Source: a bacterium (GTDB taxonomy: Bacteria; Krumholzibacteriota; Krumholzibacteriia; LZORAL124-64-63). From it: a stretch of DNA of 64,000 nt. The notes under the pieces were generated by a model. It saw only the letters and a program-made list of their open reading frames with translations. It had not been told where the DNA came from and did no database searches. The DNA is taken from NCBI GenBank assembly GCA_016719645.1, contig JADJYS010000033.1:62001-126000 (forward strand). Direction: 5' to 3'. Made by a program: the position numbers and the translations under genes. Position 1 is the stretch's first letter; each line of letters begins with the position of its first letter. This document shows, piece after piece, positions 11,126-21,906 of this stretch.

Positions 11126-11428
11126 ATGCGGACCGAAGCGGACAAGACCGACCTGCACAACATCGTGACCTACGGGCTGGTGTTCGCGCTGGGACTGGTG
11201 GTGGCCATCCTCGCCCTGGAGATCGGCTTCCACCTCGTCAAGCGCGACCAGTTCGAGCGCAAGGTGGTGGCGGTGGCGCCGGCCGAGCTGCTGGCCCTGC
11301 GGACCGCCCAGGAGGCCGTGCTGCAGCAGGGCGTGCGCTGGGTCGACGGGAACGCCGGCCTGGTGGGCATGCCCATCGAGTCCGCGATGGACGCCGTCGT
11401 GCGGCGGCACGGCGGGGACGGGGACTAG
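11126..11428 (+). CDS. Small single-pass membrane protein between actF and sco
   Basis: A 100-residue protein. A soluble N-terminus (MRTEADKTDLHNIVTYG) is followed by one transmembrane helix (VFALGLVVAILALEIGFHLV) and an alpha-helical C-terminal part. It has no heme or metal motif. GGGAGG sits about 12 nt upstream of the ATG, and the gene ends 2 nt before sco. Alternative complex III operons often carry a small seventh subunit here, so an accessory subunit or assembly role is inferred. I cannot prove it is ActG. Confidence 0.7.
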   Translation: MRTEADKTDLHNIVTYGLVFALGLVVAILALEIGFHLVKRDQFERKVVAVAPAELLALRTAQEAVLQQGVRWVDGNAGLVGMPIESAMDAVVRRHGGDGD

Positions 11429-11430
11429 GC

Positions 11431-12252
11431 ATGGCGCGGCGCGGCATCGCGGCGACCTGCGCGGCGGCGGCCCTGGTGGCGGCCCTGGCGGCGGACGCGT
11501 CGCCGTCGCTCGCCCAGGGCGGGCCCGCCGACCTGACGGTGGCCGACATCGTCGAGCGCCCGGGCGCGCAGCTGCCCCTGGACCTGGTGTTCGCCGGCGA
11601 GGACAGCGCGGCGGTCCGCCTGGGCGACTGCTTCGCCCCGGGGCGGCCGGTGATCCTGAACCTGGGCTACTTCGCCTGCCCGATGCTGTGCGGGCTGGTG
11701 CTCAACGGGATGGTCGACGGGCTGCGCGACGTGGCCTGGACGCCGGGCGCGGAGTTCGGGATCGTGACCCTGAGCATCGACGCGCGCGAGGGGCCGCGGC
11801 TGGCGGGGCTGAAGAAGGGCAACGCGCTGGCCTCCTACGGCCGCCCCGAGGCGGCGGCCGGCTGGCGCTTCCTGACGGGCGGCGAGGCGGAGATCCGCGC
11901 CGTGACCGAGGCCGTCGGGTTCGGGTTCGCCTGGGACGAGAAGACCCAGCAGTGGATGCACCCGGCCGCGCTGGTGGTCTGCACGCCCGACGGCAGGGTG
12001 TCGCGCTACCTGTACGGCGTGGAGTTCGACGCGCAGACGCTGCGCCTGGCGCTGGCCGAGGCGTCGGGGGGCCGGATCGGCGGGACGACGGAGAAGCTCC
12101 TGCTGCTCTGCTACGACTACGATTCGAGCGTGGGCCGGTACGGGCCGTCCGCGCGCAGGCTGATGACCGTCGCCGGATACGTCACGGTGCTCGCGATCGC
12201 GGGCTGGCTGGCGCTGCTGTGGCGCCGCGAGCGCAGAAGGAAATCGACATGA
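11431..12252 (+). CDS. SCO1/SenC copper chaperone for cytochrome oxidase assembly
   Basis: A 273-residue thioredoxin-fold protein that delivers copper to the CuA site of oxidase subunit II. An N-terminal signal sequence is present. The copper ligands are C83 and C87 in CPMLC and H177 in QWMHPAAL, the standard CXXXC plus distant His of Sco proteins. Unlike the common form, it ends in an extra transmembrane helix (MTVAGYVTVLAIAGWLALLW) and a basic tail, so it is anchored at the C-terminus. Its stop overlaps the coxB start as ATGA. Confidence 0.92.
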   Translation: MARRGIAATCAAAALVAALAADASPSLAQGGPADLTVADIVERPGAQLPLDLVFAGEDSAAVRLGDCFAPGRPVILNLGYFACPMLCGLVLNGMVDGLRDVAWTPGAEFGIVTLSIDAREGPRLAGLKKGNALASYGRPEAAAGWRFLTGGEAEIRAVTEAVGFGFAWDEKTQQWMHPAALVVCTPDGRVSRYLYGVEFDAQTLRLALAEASGGRIGGTTEKLLLLCYDYDSSVGRYGPSARRLMTVAGYVTVLAIAGWLALLWRRERRRKST

Positions 12253-13301
12253 TCTTGAGCGGGCTGGTGAACACGCTGTCGGTCCGAGGCGCGGGGGTCC
12301 CCTTCCTGGCCACGGGCGACGGGACCTTCTGGCTGCCGGTCCGGGCCTCGGAGGCCGCCGGCGCCGTCGACAACCTGTTCTACTTCATCTTCTGGATCTC
12401 GCTGTTCTTCTTCACCCTGCTGATGGCGCTGCTGGCGATCTTCGCCGTGCGCTACCGCCGCCGCCGCGAGGGGGAGGAGCCCGAGCCGTCGCCGTCGCAC
12501 AACCTGGCCGTCGAGGTGGTCTGGACGGCCATCCCGGTGCTGCTGGTCGCGGCCATCTTCTGGTTCGGCTTCCAGGCCTACGTCGACATGTCGTCGCCGC
12601 CGCTGGACTCCTACCAGATCCAGGTGACGGGCCAGAAGTGGAAGTGGACCTTCACCTACCCGAACGGCTACGTGGACGAGCTGCTGCACGTGCCGGCCGA
12701 CCGCCCGGTGCAGCTGGTGATGACCTCGCAGGACGTGATCCACAGCCTGTCGATCCCCGCCTTCCGCATCAAGCGGGACCTGGTGCCGGGGCGCTACAGC
12801 AAGGCCTGGTTCACCGCCGTGCGGCCCGGCGACTACGACCTCTACTGCGCCGAGTACTGCGGCACGCAGCACTCGTCGATGATCTCGACCGTGAAGGTGC
12901 TGGCGCCGGAGGCCTTCGACGCCTGGCTGCGCGAGCACTCGGACATCCTGAGCGGCCTGACGCCGGCCGAGGGCGGCGAGCGCGTCTACAACGTGCTCGG
13001 CTGCAAGCAGTGCCACTCGCTCGACGGCGCCGCCGGCGTGGGGCCCACCTTCCGCAACCTGTTCGGCAGCGAGCGGTCCTTCAAGGACGGCGGCCGGGCG
13101 ACGGCCGACGAGAACTACGTCAGCAGCTCCGTGCTCGACCCCCAGTCCCGGGTGGTGCAGGGCTTCGAGCCGGTGATGCCGACCTTCAAGGGCCGCATCA
13201 AGGACCAGGAGATCACGGCGCTGATCGCCTTCCTCAAGACGCTGAGCGTGCACGCGCCGCAGGACGCGGCGCCGGCGGCCGCCGGGGCCGGGACCCCGTA
13301 G
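12249..13301 (+). CDS. coxB: caa3-type cytochrome c oxidase subunit II with fused cytochrome c
   Basis: A 350-residue protein. Two transmembrane helices (about residues 42-68 and 88-110) precede the CuA cupredoxin domain. All CuA ligands are visible: H165 (IHSLSIP) and C200, E202, C204, H208 and M211 in CAEYCGTQHSSM. A C-terminal cytochrome c domain carries CKQCH at 252-256 and an axial Met in EPVMPTFKG. This fusion defines caa3 oxidases and lets alternative complex III pass electrons without a separate soluble cytochrome. Confidence 0.95.
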   Translation: MILSGLVNTLSVRGAGVPFLATGDGTFWLPVRASEAAGAVDNLFYFIFWISLFFFTLLMALLAIFAVRYRRRREGEEPEPSPSHNLAVEVVWTAIPVLLVAAIFWFGFQAYVDMSSPPLDSYQIQVTGQKWKWTFTYPNGYVDELLHVPADRPVQLVMTSQDVIHSLSIPAFRIKRDLVPGRYSKAWFTAVRPGDYDLYCAEYCGTQHSSMISTVKVLAPEAFDAWLREHSDILSGLTPAEGGERVYNVLGCKQCHSLDGAAGVGPTFRNLFGSERSFKDGGRATADENYVSSSVLDPQSRVVQGFEPVMPTFKGRIKDQEITALIAFLKTLSVHAPQDAAPAAAGAGTP

Positions 13302-13364
13302 GCGGCGCGACGCCGGAGGGCGGACGAAACGAGGGGCGCCGCGCCCCGCAGACCGGAGGCTTCC

Positions 13365-15031
<1,667 letters not shown>

Positions 15032-15035
<4 letters not shown>

Positions 15036-15865
15036 GCACCCCGCACGAGGGACGCGGCGAGCACGCCGATCCCCACCTGCAGCACCATTTCCAGTCGATG
15101 GCGCAGCAGTACGATTCCGGCAAGTTCGGCATGTGGCTGTTCCTGGTCACCGAGGTCCTGCTGTTCGGCGGGCTCTTCTGCGCCTACGCCGTCTACCGGG
15201 CCAACCACCCCGAGATCTTCGCCTACGCGCACCAGTTCCTGGACAAGACCCTCGGCGGCCTCAACACGCTGGTGCTGATCGTCAGCAGCCTCACCATGGC
15301 CATGGCCGTGCGCTGCGCCCAGCTGGGCCAGCAGCGACGGCTGAAGCAGATGCTCGCGGCGACCCTGCTCTGCGCCTGCGTCTTCCTGGCCGTCAAGGGC
15401 GTCGAGTACGAGCACAAGTGGAAGCACGGCCTGCTCTGGGGCACGCGCTACACGTCCCAGGAGGCGGCGCCGGCGGCGGCCGCGGCCCCGGCAACCGAAG
15501 CGCCGGCGGCCATCGCGGCGCCCGCCGACGGCGGCACGACCCTGCCCCACGCGGCGGCGGGCCCGGCGGGCCTCGCCGCGGAGCCGCAGACCGGCCACGG
15601 CGCCGGCGCGCACGGCGGCCACGGCCCGGCGGGGCCGGCCCCGCGCAACGTGCACCTGTTCTTCGGCATCTACTTCGTGATGACCGGCCTGCACGGCATC
15701 CACGTGCTGGCCGGCATGATCGCCATCGTCTGGCTGCTGCGGCGGTCCGCGGCGGGCGAATTCGGGCCGGAGTACTTCGCGCCGGTCGACTTCGTCGGCC
15801 TCTACTGGCACCTGGTGGATCTGATCTGGATCTTCCTCTTCCCGCTGCTCTACCTGATCCACTGA
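15032..15865 (+). CDS. coxC: Cytochrome c oxidase subunit III with long Ala/Gly/His linker
   Basis: A 277-residue subunit III. The N-terminal helices ([20 protein letters not shown] onward, with the conserved Glu) and the C-terminal helices ([39 protein letters not shown]) are typical. Between them, residues about 142-206, sits an unusual low-complexity linker of Ala, Pro, Gly and several His residues, where the family usually has a short loop. Subunit III stabilises subunit I. The linker side is not certain, but its His residues could bind metal. Confidence 0.93.
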
Positions 15866-15893
15866 GCGGCGGCCCGCGGGAGGCGGCACGAGC

Positions 15894-16241
15894 ATGAGCA
15901 AGCACCAAGAAGGCCCCGCGTACGCCCACGTCGTGCCCGTCAGGACGCTGCTGGGCGTGTTCGGCGCCCTGATGTTCCTGACGGTCCTGACCTACGCCGT
16001 GACCTACGTCGACCTGGGCGCCCTGAACATCTGGGTGGCCCTGGGCATCGCCCTGGTCAAGGGCACCCTGGTGGCCCTGGTCTTCATGCACCTGCTGTGG
16101 GACCGGAAGTTCTACGCCGTGGTGCTGGTCAGCGCCCTGCTCTGCGTGATGATCTTCATCGGCATCGCCCTGCTCGACAGCGGCCAATATCAGGCCGACC
16201 TCATCCCCAACTTCGCCCCCGGAATCACCTTGAGGTGCTGA
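15894..16241 (+). CDS. Cytochrome c oxidase subunit IV (prokaryotic COX4 type)
   Basis: A 115-residue protein with three hydrophobic helices: LLGVFGALMFLTVLTYAVTY, WVALGIALVKGTLVALVFMHLLW and FYAVVLVSALLCVMIFIGIALL. The VKGTLVALVFMHLLWDRK segment is typical of the small oxidase subunit IV (CtaF/CyoD-like). It ends the operon; its stop codon is also the first base of the structured repeat that follows. Confidence 0.88.
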   Translation: MSKHQEGPAYAHVVPVRTLLGVFGALMFLTVLTYAVTYVDLGALNIWVALGIALVKGTLVALVFMHLLWDRKFYAVVLVSALLCVMIFIGIALLDSGQYQADLIPNFAPGITLRC

Positions 16242-16460
16242 CCGGGAAACCGGCCCTGTCCATGCTGTGGTGCGACTTGGTTCCGCACATGCTGCCGTGA
16301 CAGGGGACGCGCTCAGGGCACCTCGTGTGCCCTGAGCGCTTGGCCTTCCGGCCCTTTCGCCATCCTGGCTTCAGGGCCTGCAGGACACCCCTGTCACGGC
16401 AGGATGTGCGGAACCAAGTCGAACAACGGCATGGGCATGGCAGGGCCGGTTTCCCGGTCA
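16239..16460 (-). repeat. Structured intergenic element, copy E1 (minus-strand orientation)
   Basis: Fills the gap between the convergent oxidase subunit IV and histidine phosphatase genes. Left arm 16274-16306 pairs with 16388-16420 (33 bp, one mismatch). An imperfect extension continues out to a perfect 20-bp pairing that starts at 16239 and ends at 16460. Inside are hairpin 2 (16309-16339: 13-bp stem, 5-nt loop) and hairpin 1 (16350-16378: 12-nt arms, 5-nt loop). On the minus strand the loops read ACGAG and AGGAT and the linker between hairpins is GGAAGGCCAA. Copies E2 (40331) and E3 (60823) share this layout. Confidence 0.85.
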
Positions 16461-16469
16461 ACATCCATG

Positions 16470-17198
16470 TCATTCAGGGCCGAGGGCGGCTTCGATGGCG
16501 GCGGGATCGGCAGGAGTGCCGGGGTAGGTGCGCAGGGGGAAGGGGATGTGGCCGGCGTCGGCGAAGGTCACCAGGCGGCAGGTCCCGTCGGCGCGCACCT
16601 GGATCACGGTCAGGCTGCAGTTGGCGATGCTCATGCCCAGCCAGGCCTGCGGGTCCACGCCCAGCGCGCGGCAGACGAACCAGCGGATGACGTTGCCGTG
16701 GCAGACCACGATGTCGTGGGCGTCCCGGTCCGTTGCCGGCCGGACCAGGCGGTCCCAGGCGGCGGCCAGCTCGCGCTCGCAGGCTTCCGCCTCGCCCGGT
16801 TCCAGGCCCGCCATGACGTCGGCGCGGCGGGTCGTGGGCGTGCACTCGCGCACGTCGCGGTGGAGTTCGAGGGCCGGGCCCGGCAGGCGGTCGTCGATGA
16901 TCGCCGCGGTCTCGCGGGCCCGCGTCATGCTGCTCGCCTGCAGCGAGGTGAACTCGACGCCCAGCGAGGCCAGCAGGTCCCCGGCCAGCGCCGCCTGGTG
17001 CCGGCCCAGGCGGTCCAGCCCGCAGCCGGTGTCCTCGTCGCAGTCCTCGTCGTGGACGTACTCGCCGTGGCGGATCAGGTAGAGGTGGCGCAGCGGCGCC
17101 TCGTGGGTCGGCCAGCCGGCTCCGACCTCCGTCGCCGCCACAGCCAGCAGGACCACCGCCAGGACTGTCGCCGCCTCTCCACCCTTCATCCGCCGCAT
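16470..17198 (-). CDS. Secreted histidine phosphatase superfamily protein (PGAM/SixA branch)
   Basis: A 242-residue protein with an N-terminal hydrophobic signal or anchor ([18 protein letters not shown]). The catalytic RHG motif is at 43-45 ([11 protein letters not shown]), a phosphate-binding Arg pair lies at [10 protein letters not shown], and the second catalytic His is H167 in [10 protein letters not shown]. The arrangement resembles PGAM5-type protein phosphatases more than glycolytic mutase. The substrate cannot be predicted. The ATG at 17198 has GGGAGG about 6 nt upstream. It is convergent with the oxidase operon across E1. Confidence 0.85.
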   Translation of the reverse strand: MRRMKGGEAATVLAVVLLAVAATEVGAGWPTHEAPLRHLYLIRHGEYVHDEDCDEDTGCGLDRLGRHQAALAGDLLASLGVEFTSLQASSMTRARETAAIIDDRLPGPALELHRDVRECTPTTRRADVMAGLEPGEAEACERELAAAWDRLVRPATDRDAHDIVVCHGNVIRWFVCRALGVDPQAWLGMSIANCSLTVIQVRADGTCRLVTFADAGHIPFPLRTYPGTPADPAAIEAALGPE

Positions 17199-17280
17199 CG
17201 CCGACCTCCCGGTTCCCGCCCCGCCGCCGCGACCGCGCTCTCTGTCCCAGGCTAGGCGAACCGGCGTCCGGCGTCGAGCC

Positions 17281-17307
17281 TCAAGCTCTTGCCCGTCCGG
17301 CCGATGT
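17281..17307 (+). promoter_or_regulatory. Sigma-28 (FliA)-like promoter of the chemoreceptor gene
   Basis: TCAA (17281-17284), a 15-nt spacer and GCCGATGT (17300-17307), close to the flagellar sigma consensus TAAA-N15-GCCGATAA. Matching sites precede cheA (29050) and cheY (35395, minus strand). Confidence 0.7.
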
Positions 17308-17380
17308 AGGGAGCGGGAACGGAGGTCCGCGATCGCCGCGGGCCGCCGCCCCCCGGATCGCCCGTCACTGGAGGCTGGAG

Positions 17381-18550
17381 ATGCTGGTGAGACAATCCCT
17401 GCGGACGAAGCTGCTGACGGTCGGCATCGGCGTCATGGTCGTGCCGATCGCGGTGCGCGTGCTGCAGCAACGCGGCGACATCGACAAGCAGATCGTGCTG
17501 ATCTGGCTGGCCGCGATCATCCTGGCCGCCGTCGTCTGGTCGTTCGTAGCCAGGAGCTTAGGGCGCGCCCTCGACACGGTGGCGCGCCGGCTCGGCGAGG
17601 CCGGTGCCCATCTGGTGACGGCGTCGCGGCAGGTCGCGGCCGGCGGGCAGCACACGGCGCAGAGCGCCGTCGACCAGGCGGCCAACCTGCAGGAGGTGAC
17701 CGCCACCCTCGCCCAACTGGTCGGCATGACGGGCCGCAACGCCGACAGCGCCCGCGAGGCCAACCGCGAGGCGGGTGAGGCCTGCCGCGAGGCGGCGGCC
17801 GGCAGCGAGGCGATGAGCCGGCTGGCGTTGACGGTCGGGCGCATCAAGTCCGCCGCCGACGAGTCGGTCAAGATCGTGCGCAGCATCGACGAGATCGCCT
17901 TCCAGACCAACCTGCTGGCGCTCAACGCCGCCGTCGAGGCGGCCCGGGCCGGCGACGCCGGCCGCGGCTTCGCCGTCGTCGCCGAAGAGGTCCGCAACCT
18001 GGCGCGGCGCAGCGCCGAGGCGGCCAGCAACAGCACGGCCCTGATCGAGGAGTCGCGGGTCATCGCCGCCGACGGCGTGCGGGCGTCCGAGGAGGCGGCC
18101 GCGGTGCTGCGGCGCGTCGCCGAGGGCGTCGAGCGGGTCAGCCACCTCGTCCGGCAGGTCGACACGGCCAGCAGCGAGCAGTCGCGCGATCTCGTCCAGA
18201 TCAACGAGACGATCGTGCGCATGGACCGGGTCGTCCAGAACAACGCCGCCGGCGCCGAGGAATCGGCGGCGGCCAGCCAGGAGCTCGCGGGCCAGGCGGC
18301 CCACCTGCTGAGCCTCGTCGCCGAACTCGAACGTGTGCTGACGGGCCAGGAATCCCGGAGCGCGAACCGCCGGGAGGTCCCGCGGCGCGCCGCGGCGCCC
18401 GCTTTCGCGCCGGCGTCGGGCGCCGCGCCGCGGCCGTCCGCGCCGCGGCGCGCGACGGGCGCGGGCTCCGACCGGGCCTCGCCCCTGGACGACGACGACT
18501 ACCTGGATCTCGCGACGATCTGGGACGAACCGAGCAAACTCGAAGTGTGA
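17381..18550 (+). CDS. Methyl-accepting chemotaxis protein lacking a ligand-binding domain
   Basis: A 389-residue receptor. Two N-terminal hydrophobic segments (residues about 10-27 and 38-56) are separated by only a dozen residues, so there is no periplasmic sensor domain and no obvious HAMP. The cytoplasmic coiled coil carries the highly conserved hairpin tip [20 protein letters not shown] followed by [22 protein letters not shown], which binds CheA and CheW. A proline/alanine-rich tail ends in an acidic DDDDYLDL segment. Two hemerythrin genes follow directly, so sensing may be supplied by them. Confidence 0.93.
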   Translation: MLVRQSLRTKLLTVGIGVMVVPIAVRVLQQRGDIDKQIVLIWLAAIILAAVVWSFVARSLGRALDTVARRLGEAGAHLVTASRQVAAGGQHTAQSAVDQAANLQEVTATLAQLVGMTGRNADSAREANREAGEACREAAAGSEAMSRLALTVGRIKSAADESVKIVRSIDEIAFQTNLLALNAAVEAARAGDAGRGFAVVAEEVRNLARRSAEAASNSTALIEESRVIAADGVRASEEAAAVLRRVAEGVERVSHLVRQVDTASSEQSRDLVQINETIVRMDRVVQNNAAGAEESAAASQELAGQAAHLLSLVAELERVLTGQESRSANRREVPRRAAAPAFAPASGAAPRPSAPRRATGAGSDRASPLDDDDYLDLATIWDEPSKLEV

Positions 18551-18585
18551 GCGGACGGCAAGGACCGGCCACGGAGGGAGAGCCC

Positions 18586-19014
18586 ATGAGCGCCATCGTC
18601 TGGAACGAGAGTCTGGAACTGGGGCTGCCCCAGATCGACGAGCAGCACCGGCGGCTCGTCGATCGCTACAACGAGCTCGCCGCCGCCTACCGCCGCCGGG
18701 AGCCGGACGCCGAGCTCGCCCGCAGGCTGGGGGTCCTGCTGGACTGCACGGCCGCCCACTTCGCCTCCGAGGAGGCGCTGATGGCGGAGCTGGACTACGA
18801 AGGGCTGGACGAGCACCGCGAGGAGCACCAGGACCTGCTGCAGCGCGTGGGCCGCTTCCAGGTCGTCCTGGCGGAGGGCCGCCAGACCATCACGCTGCCG
18901 GTGCTGCAGTACCTCCAGCACTGGCTGCTCGGCCACATGCGCGGCGCCGACGGCGAGTTCGGGAAGGCGGCCCGCCGGCTCGCCGCCCACGCCCTCGTCG
19001 CCCAGCCAGTCTGA
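18586..19014 (+). CDS. Bacteriohemerythrin (first copy)
   Basis: A 142-residue four-helix hemerythrin. All seven di-iron ligands are present: H21, H58, E62, H77, H81, H117 and D122 (IDEQHRRL; HFASEE; HREEH; HMRGAD). Hemerythrins bind O2 reversibly and serve as oxygen carriers or sensors. The ATG at 18586 has GGAGGGAG upstream; an in-frame ATG at 18547 is less likely. It lies 35 nt after the chemoreceptor and 10 nt before a second hemerythrin, probably one transcript from the sigma-28-like promoter. Confidence 0.93.
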   Translation: MSAIVWNESLELGLPQIDEQHRRLVDRYNELAAAYRRREPDAELARRLGVLLDCTAAHFASEEALMAELDYEGLDEHREEHQDLLQRVGRFQVVLAEGRQTITLPVLQYLQHWLLGHMRGADGEFGKAARRLAAHALVAQPV

Positions 19015-19024
19015 GGAGGCCGCG

Positions 19025-19489
19025 TTGAGGCCGTTGGAGTGGGACGTGCGGTTCGGCTCGGGGGTCCCGGCGCTCGACGCCGACCACCGCGAGTTCCTGT
19101 CCCTGCACAACGGGCTGCTCGAAGCCCGCGGCCACGGCCGCGGGCACCGCGTGCTGCACCAGGTCCTGGAGCAGCTGATCGCCTGGGCCGAGGTCCACCA
19201 GGCCCGCGAGGAGGCGATGTTCGCGGCCAGCGGCTATCCCGCCGCCGAGCGGCACCGCGCCGAGCACGCGCGCCTGCTCGCCTCGGCGCGCGACCTCCGC
19301 CAGCGGCACGCCCTGGACCTCGAGCGCCTGACGCGCGCGGTGCTGAGCCTCTTCGATTTCTGGTGGAAGCGTCACATCATGGAGCACGATCTGGAGTTCG
19401 GGCGCTTCCTGGCCGCGGGGCCGCCGGGCCGGACCGCCGCGCCGGCGCCGGCCGGGGAGCCCGCAGCGACCGCCGGCACGCGCGCCTGA
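19025..19489 (+). CDS. Hemerythrin-like protein (second copy)
   Basis: A 154-residue hemerythrin starting at a TTG with GAGGAGG upstream. The ligands H21, H58, E62, H77, H81, H117 and D122 fall at exactly the same residue numbers as in the preceding copy, though the rest of the sequence is quite different, so this is an old duplication. It has an extra Ala/Pro-rich tail of about 25 residues. The gene ends 6 nt before the convergent copA. Confidence 0.9.
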   Translation: MRPLEWDVRFGSGVPALDADHREFLSLHNGLLEARGHGRGHRVLHQVLEQLIAWAEVHQAREEAMFAASGYPAAERHRAEHARLLASARDLRQRHALDLERLTRAVLSLFDFWWKRHIMEHDLEFGRFLAAGPPGRTAAPAPAGEPAATAGTRA

Positions 19490-19495
19490 GGCGCC

Positions 19496-21736
19496 TCAGA
19501 CGATCCTCCGCCCTCCCAGGCGCAGGCTGTTCAGCACCACCGACACCGAACTGAAGGCCATGGCCGCGGCCGCGAGCATGGGGTGGAAGTCCCTCAGCGC
19601 CGCGGGCAGCCCCGACACGCCGTGCAGGGCGCCGGCCGCCACCGGGATCAGCACCAGGTTGTAGCCGAAGGCCCAGGCCAGGTTCTGGCGCACCGTGCGC
19701 ATGGTCAACCGGCTCAGCTCGCGGGCGCGCCGCACGGCGCCCAGGCCGCCGCGCACCAGGGTCACGTCCGCGGCCTCGATGGCGATGTGGCTGCCGTGAC
19801 CCACGGCGAAGCCCACGTCGGCGGTCGCCAGGGCGGGCGCGTCGTTGACGCCGTCGCCGACCATCCCGACGACGCAGCAGTCCGCGAGGAAGCCGGCGAC
19901 CATGGCGGCCTTGTCCGACGGCGTCGCCGAGTCGAACACCTGACCGATCCCCAGGTCGCGCGCGACGGCGGCCGCCGCCAGCGGCCCGTCCCCCGTCAGC
20001 ATGATCACGTCGACGCCCAGGGTCTCGAGGTCCAGGACGGCCGCGGCCGACTCCGGGCGCAGCGCGTCGCGCACGGCGACGAGACCGGCGACGTCGCCGT
20101 CCACCTCGACGAGCATGACGGTCCGGCCCTCGCCGGCCAGCCGGTCGGCCGCGTCCCGCAGCTCCGCCGGCGCGCCCTGCGGCGCGATCCACGCGGGCTT
20201 GCCCACGCGCACCTCGCTGCCGGCGACGACCGCCGTGACGCCGTGGCCCGGCACCGCCCGGAACGAGGTGGCGACCGGCCGCGGCCGGGCGCCCGCCGCC
20301 GCCGCCAGGGCGCGCCCGACGGGGTGCTCCGAGGGCGCCTCGGCCGCCTGCACCAGGTCCGCGAAGCGCTCCGGCGACAGGCCGCAGCCGTCGGCGACGA
20401 TCCAGTCGGTCGCCTCGGGCCGGCCCGCGGTCAGCGTGCCGGTCTTGTCCACCAGCAGGGTGCTGACGCGGTGCGCCCGCTCCAGGGCGGCGGCGTCGCG
20501 GAACAGCACGCCGTGGCGGGCGGCCAGCCCCGTGCCGACCATCACCGCAGTCGGCGTCGCCAGGCCCAGGGCGCAGGGGCAGGCGACCACCAGCACGGCG
20601 ATCAGGCGCGTCAGGGCGGGGGCGAACTCGCCGCCGATCACCCACCAGCCGGCGAAGGTGAGCAGGGCCACGGCCGCGATCGCGGGCACGAACACCGCGG
20701 CGACGCGGTCGGCCAGGCGCTGGACCGGGGCCTTGCTCTGCTGGGCGCGGCGGACCAGGTCGGCCACGCGCGCGAGCGCGGTCTGCTCGCCCACGGCCGT
20801 CACGCGCACGGTCAGCAGGCCGTCGCGGTCGATCGACCCGCCGAGGACCTCGTCGCCGGGGCCGCGGTCCGCCGGCAGGGGTTCGCCGGTGAACATGCTC
20901 TCGTCCACCGCGGCGTGGCCGCCGGTCACCAGGCCGTCGACGGGCACGCGCTCCCCGGGCCGCACGCGCACGACGTCGCCCGGCCGCAGGGCGGCGACCG
21001 GCACGTCGCGCTCCGCGCCGTCGCGCAGCAGGCAGGCCCGCTCCGGCGCCAGGGCGAGCAGGGCGGCGATGGCGTCGCCGGCGCGGCCGCGGGCCCGGGC
21101 CTCGAGCAGCTTGCCCAGGCGCACCAGGGTCAGGATCACCGCGGCGGTCTCGAATCCGGGGTGGCCGCCCAGCCCCGGCGCGAGCAGCAGCGCCACGGCG
21201 TGCAGGTAGGCGGCGCCGGCGCCCAGCGAGACCAGCGTGTCCATGTTGGCGGCGCCGGCGCGCAGGCCGCGCCAGGCCCCGGCGTAGAAGGTCCGCCCGG
21301 TCACGAACTGGACGGGCGTGGCCAGGGCGCCCAGCAGCCAGGGCATCCAGGCGGCGTGGAGCCAGGGCGCGGCGAACCCCAGGTCGCGCGCCATCGAGAG
21401 GACGAACAGGGGCGCGGTGAAGACGGCGCCGACCAGGAATTCGCGGCGGTGGGCGGCCTCCTCCCGGCGCCGGGCCGCCCGCGCCGTCTCCTCGGCGGAC
21501 ATCTGCGGGGTGGGCAGCACCAGTTCGAAGCCGGCGGCGGCGACGGCGGCGGCCAGCGCGTCGGGGCCGACGCGGGACGGGTCGTAGCTCACGGTGACCG
21601 AATCGTCGGCCAGGCTGACCGCGGCGCTCAGCACGCCGGGGGTCTCGCGGCCCAGCGCCTTCTCGACGGCGGCGGCGCAACCGGCGCAGTGCATGCCGAG
21701 CACGGGCAGGGTGGTCTGGACGCTCTGGTTCGTCAC
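19496..21736 (-). CDS. copA: Copper-translocating P1B-type ATPase
   Basis: A 746-residue heavy-metal ATPase. An N-terminal HMA domain carries the metal-binding GMHCAGC (residues 14-20). The transmembrane copper motif CPCAL starts near residue 386. The phosphorylated Asp is in DKTGT (430). SEHPVGRAL is the HP motif, and MLTGDG and GDGVNDAPAL close the ATP site. CPC marks Cu(I) export rather than Zn/Cd transport. With Sco and CuA proteins nearby it may supply or detoxify copper for the oxidase; direction of benefit is inference. It is divergent from manB. Confidence 0.96.
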   Translation of the reverse strand: MTNQSVQTTLPVLGMHCAGCAAAVEKALGRETPGVLSAAVSLADDSVTVSYDPSRVGPDALAAAVAAAGFELVLPTPQMSAEETARAARRREEAAHRREFLVGAVFTAPLFVLSMARDLGFAAPWLHAAWMPWLLGALATPVQFVTGRTFYAGAWRGLRAGAANMDTLVSLGAGAAYLHAVALLLAPGLGGHPGFETAAVILTLVRLGKLLEARARGRAGDAIAALLALAPERACLLRDGAERDVPVAALRPGDVVRVRPGERVPVDGLVTGGHAAVDESMFTGEPLPADRGPGDEVLGGSIDRDGLLTVRVTAVGEQTALARVADLVRRAQQSKAPVQRLADRVAAVFVPAIAAVALLTFAGWWVIGGEFAPALTRLIAVLVVACPCALGLATPTAVMVGTGLAARHGVLFRDAAALERAHRVSTLLVDKTGTLTAGRPEATDWIVADGCGLSPERFADLVQAAEAPSEHPVGRALAAAAGARPRPVATSFRAVPGHGVTAVVAGSEVRVGKPAWIAPQGAPAELRDAADRLAGEGRTVMLVEVDGDVAGLVAVRDALRPESAAAVLDLETLGVDVIMLTGDGPLAAAAVARDLGIGQVFDSATPSDKAAMVAGFLADCCVVGMVGDGVNDAPALATADVGFAVGHGSHIAIEAADVTLVRGGLGAVRRARELSRLTMRTVRQNLAWAFGYNLVLIPVAAGALHGVSGLPAALRDFHPMLAAAAMAFSSVSVVLNSLRLGGRRIV

Positions 21737-21832
21737 GGGGACCTCCGGGGCTGCATGATCGCCCCATGATAGCGGCGATCGGGCCGCCGACCCAGCCCGA
21801 ACCGGGCCGCGCCGCGGCCTCCGGCGTCGGAC

Positions 21833-21861
21833 TTGACGCGGCGCGCGCCTGTGCCGACAAT
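21833..21861 (+). promoter_or_regulatory. Sigma-70-type promoter of manB
   Basis: TTGACG (21833-21838), a 17-bp spacer and GACAAT (21856-21861), 45 nt before the GTG start. Good match in both hexamers. Confidence 0.55.
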
Positions 21862-21906
21862 GCCCTTTCGGCCCGTCGGCAGACCCGCACCGGAGGATCC
21901 CGCACC

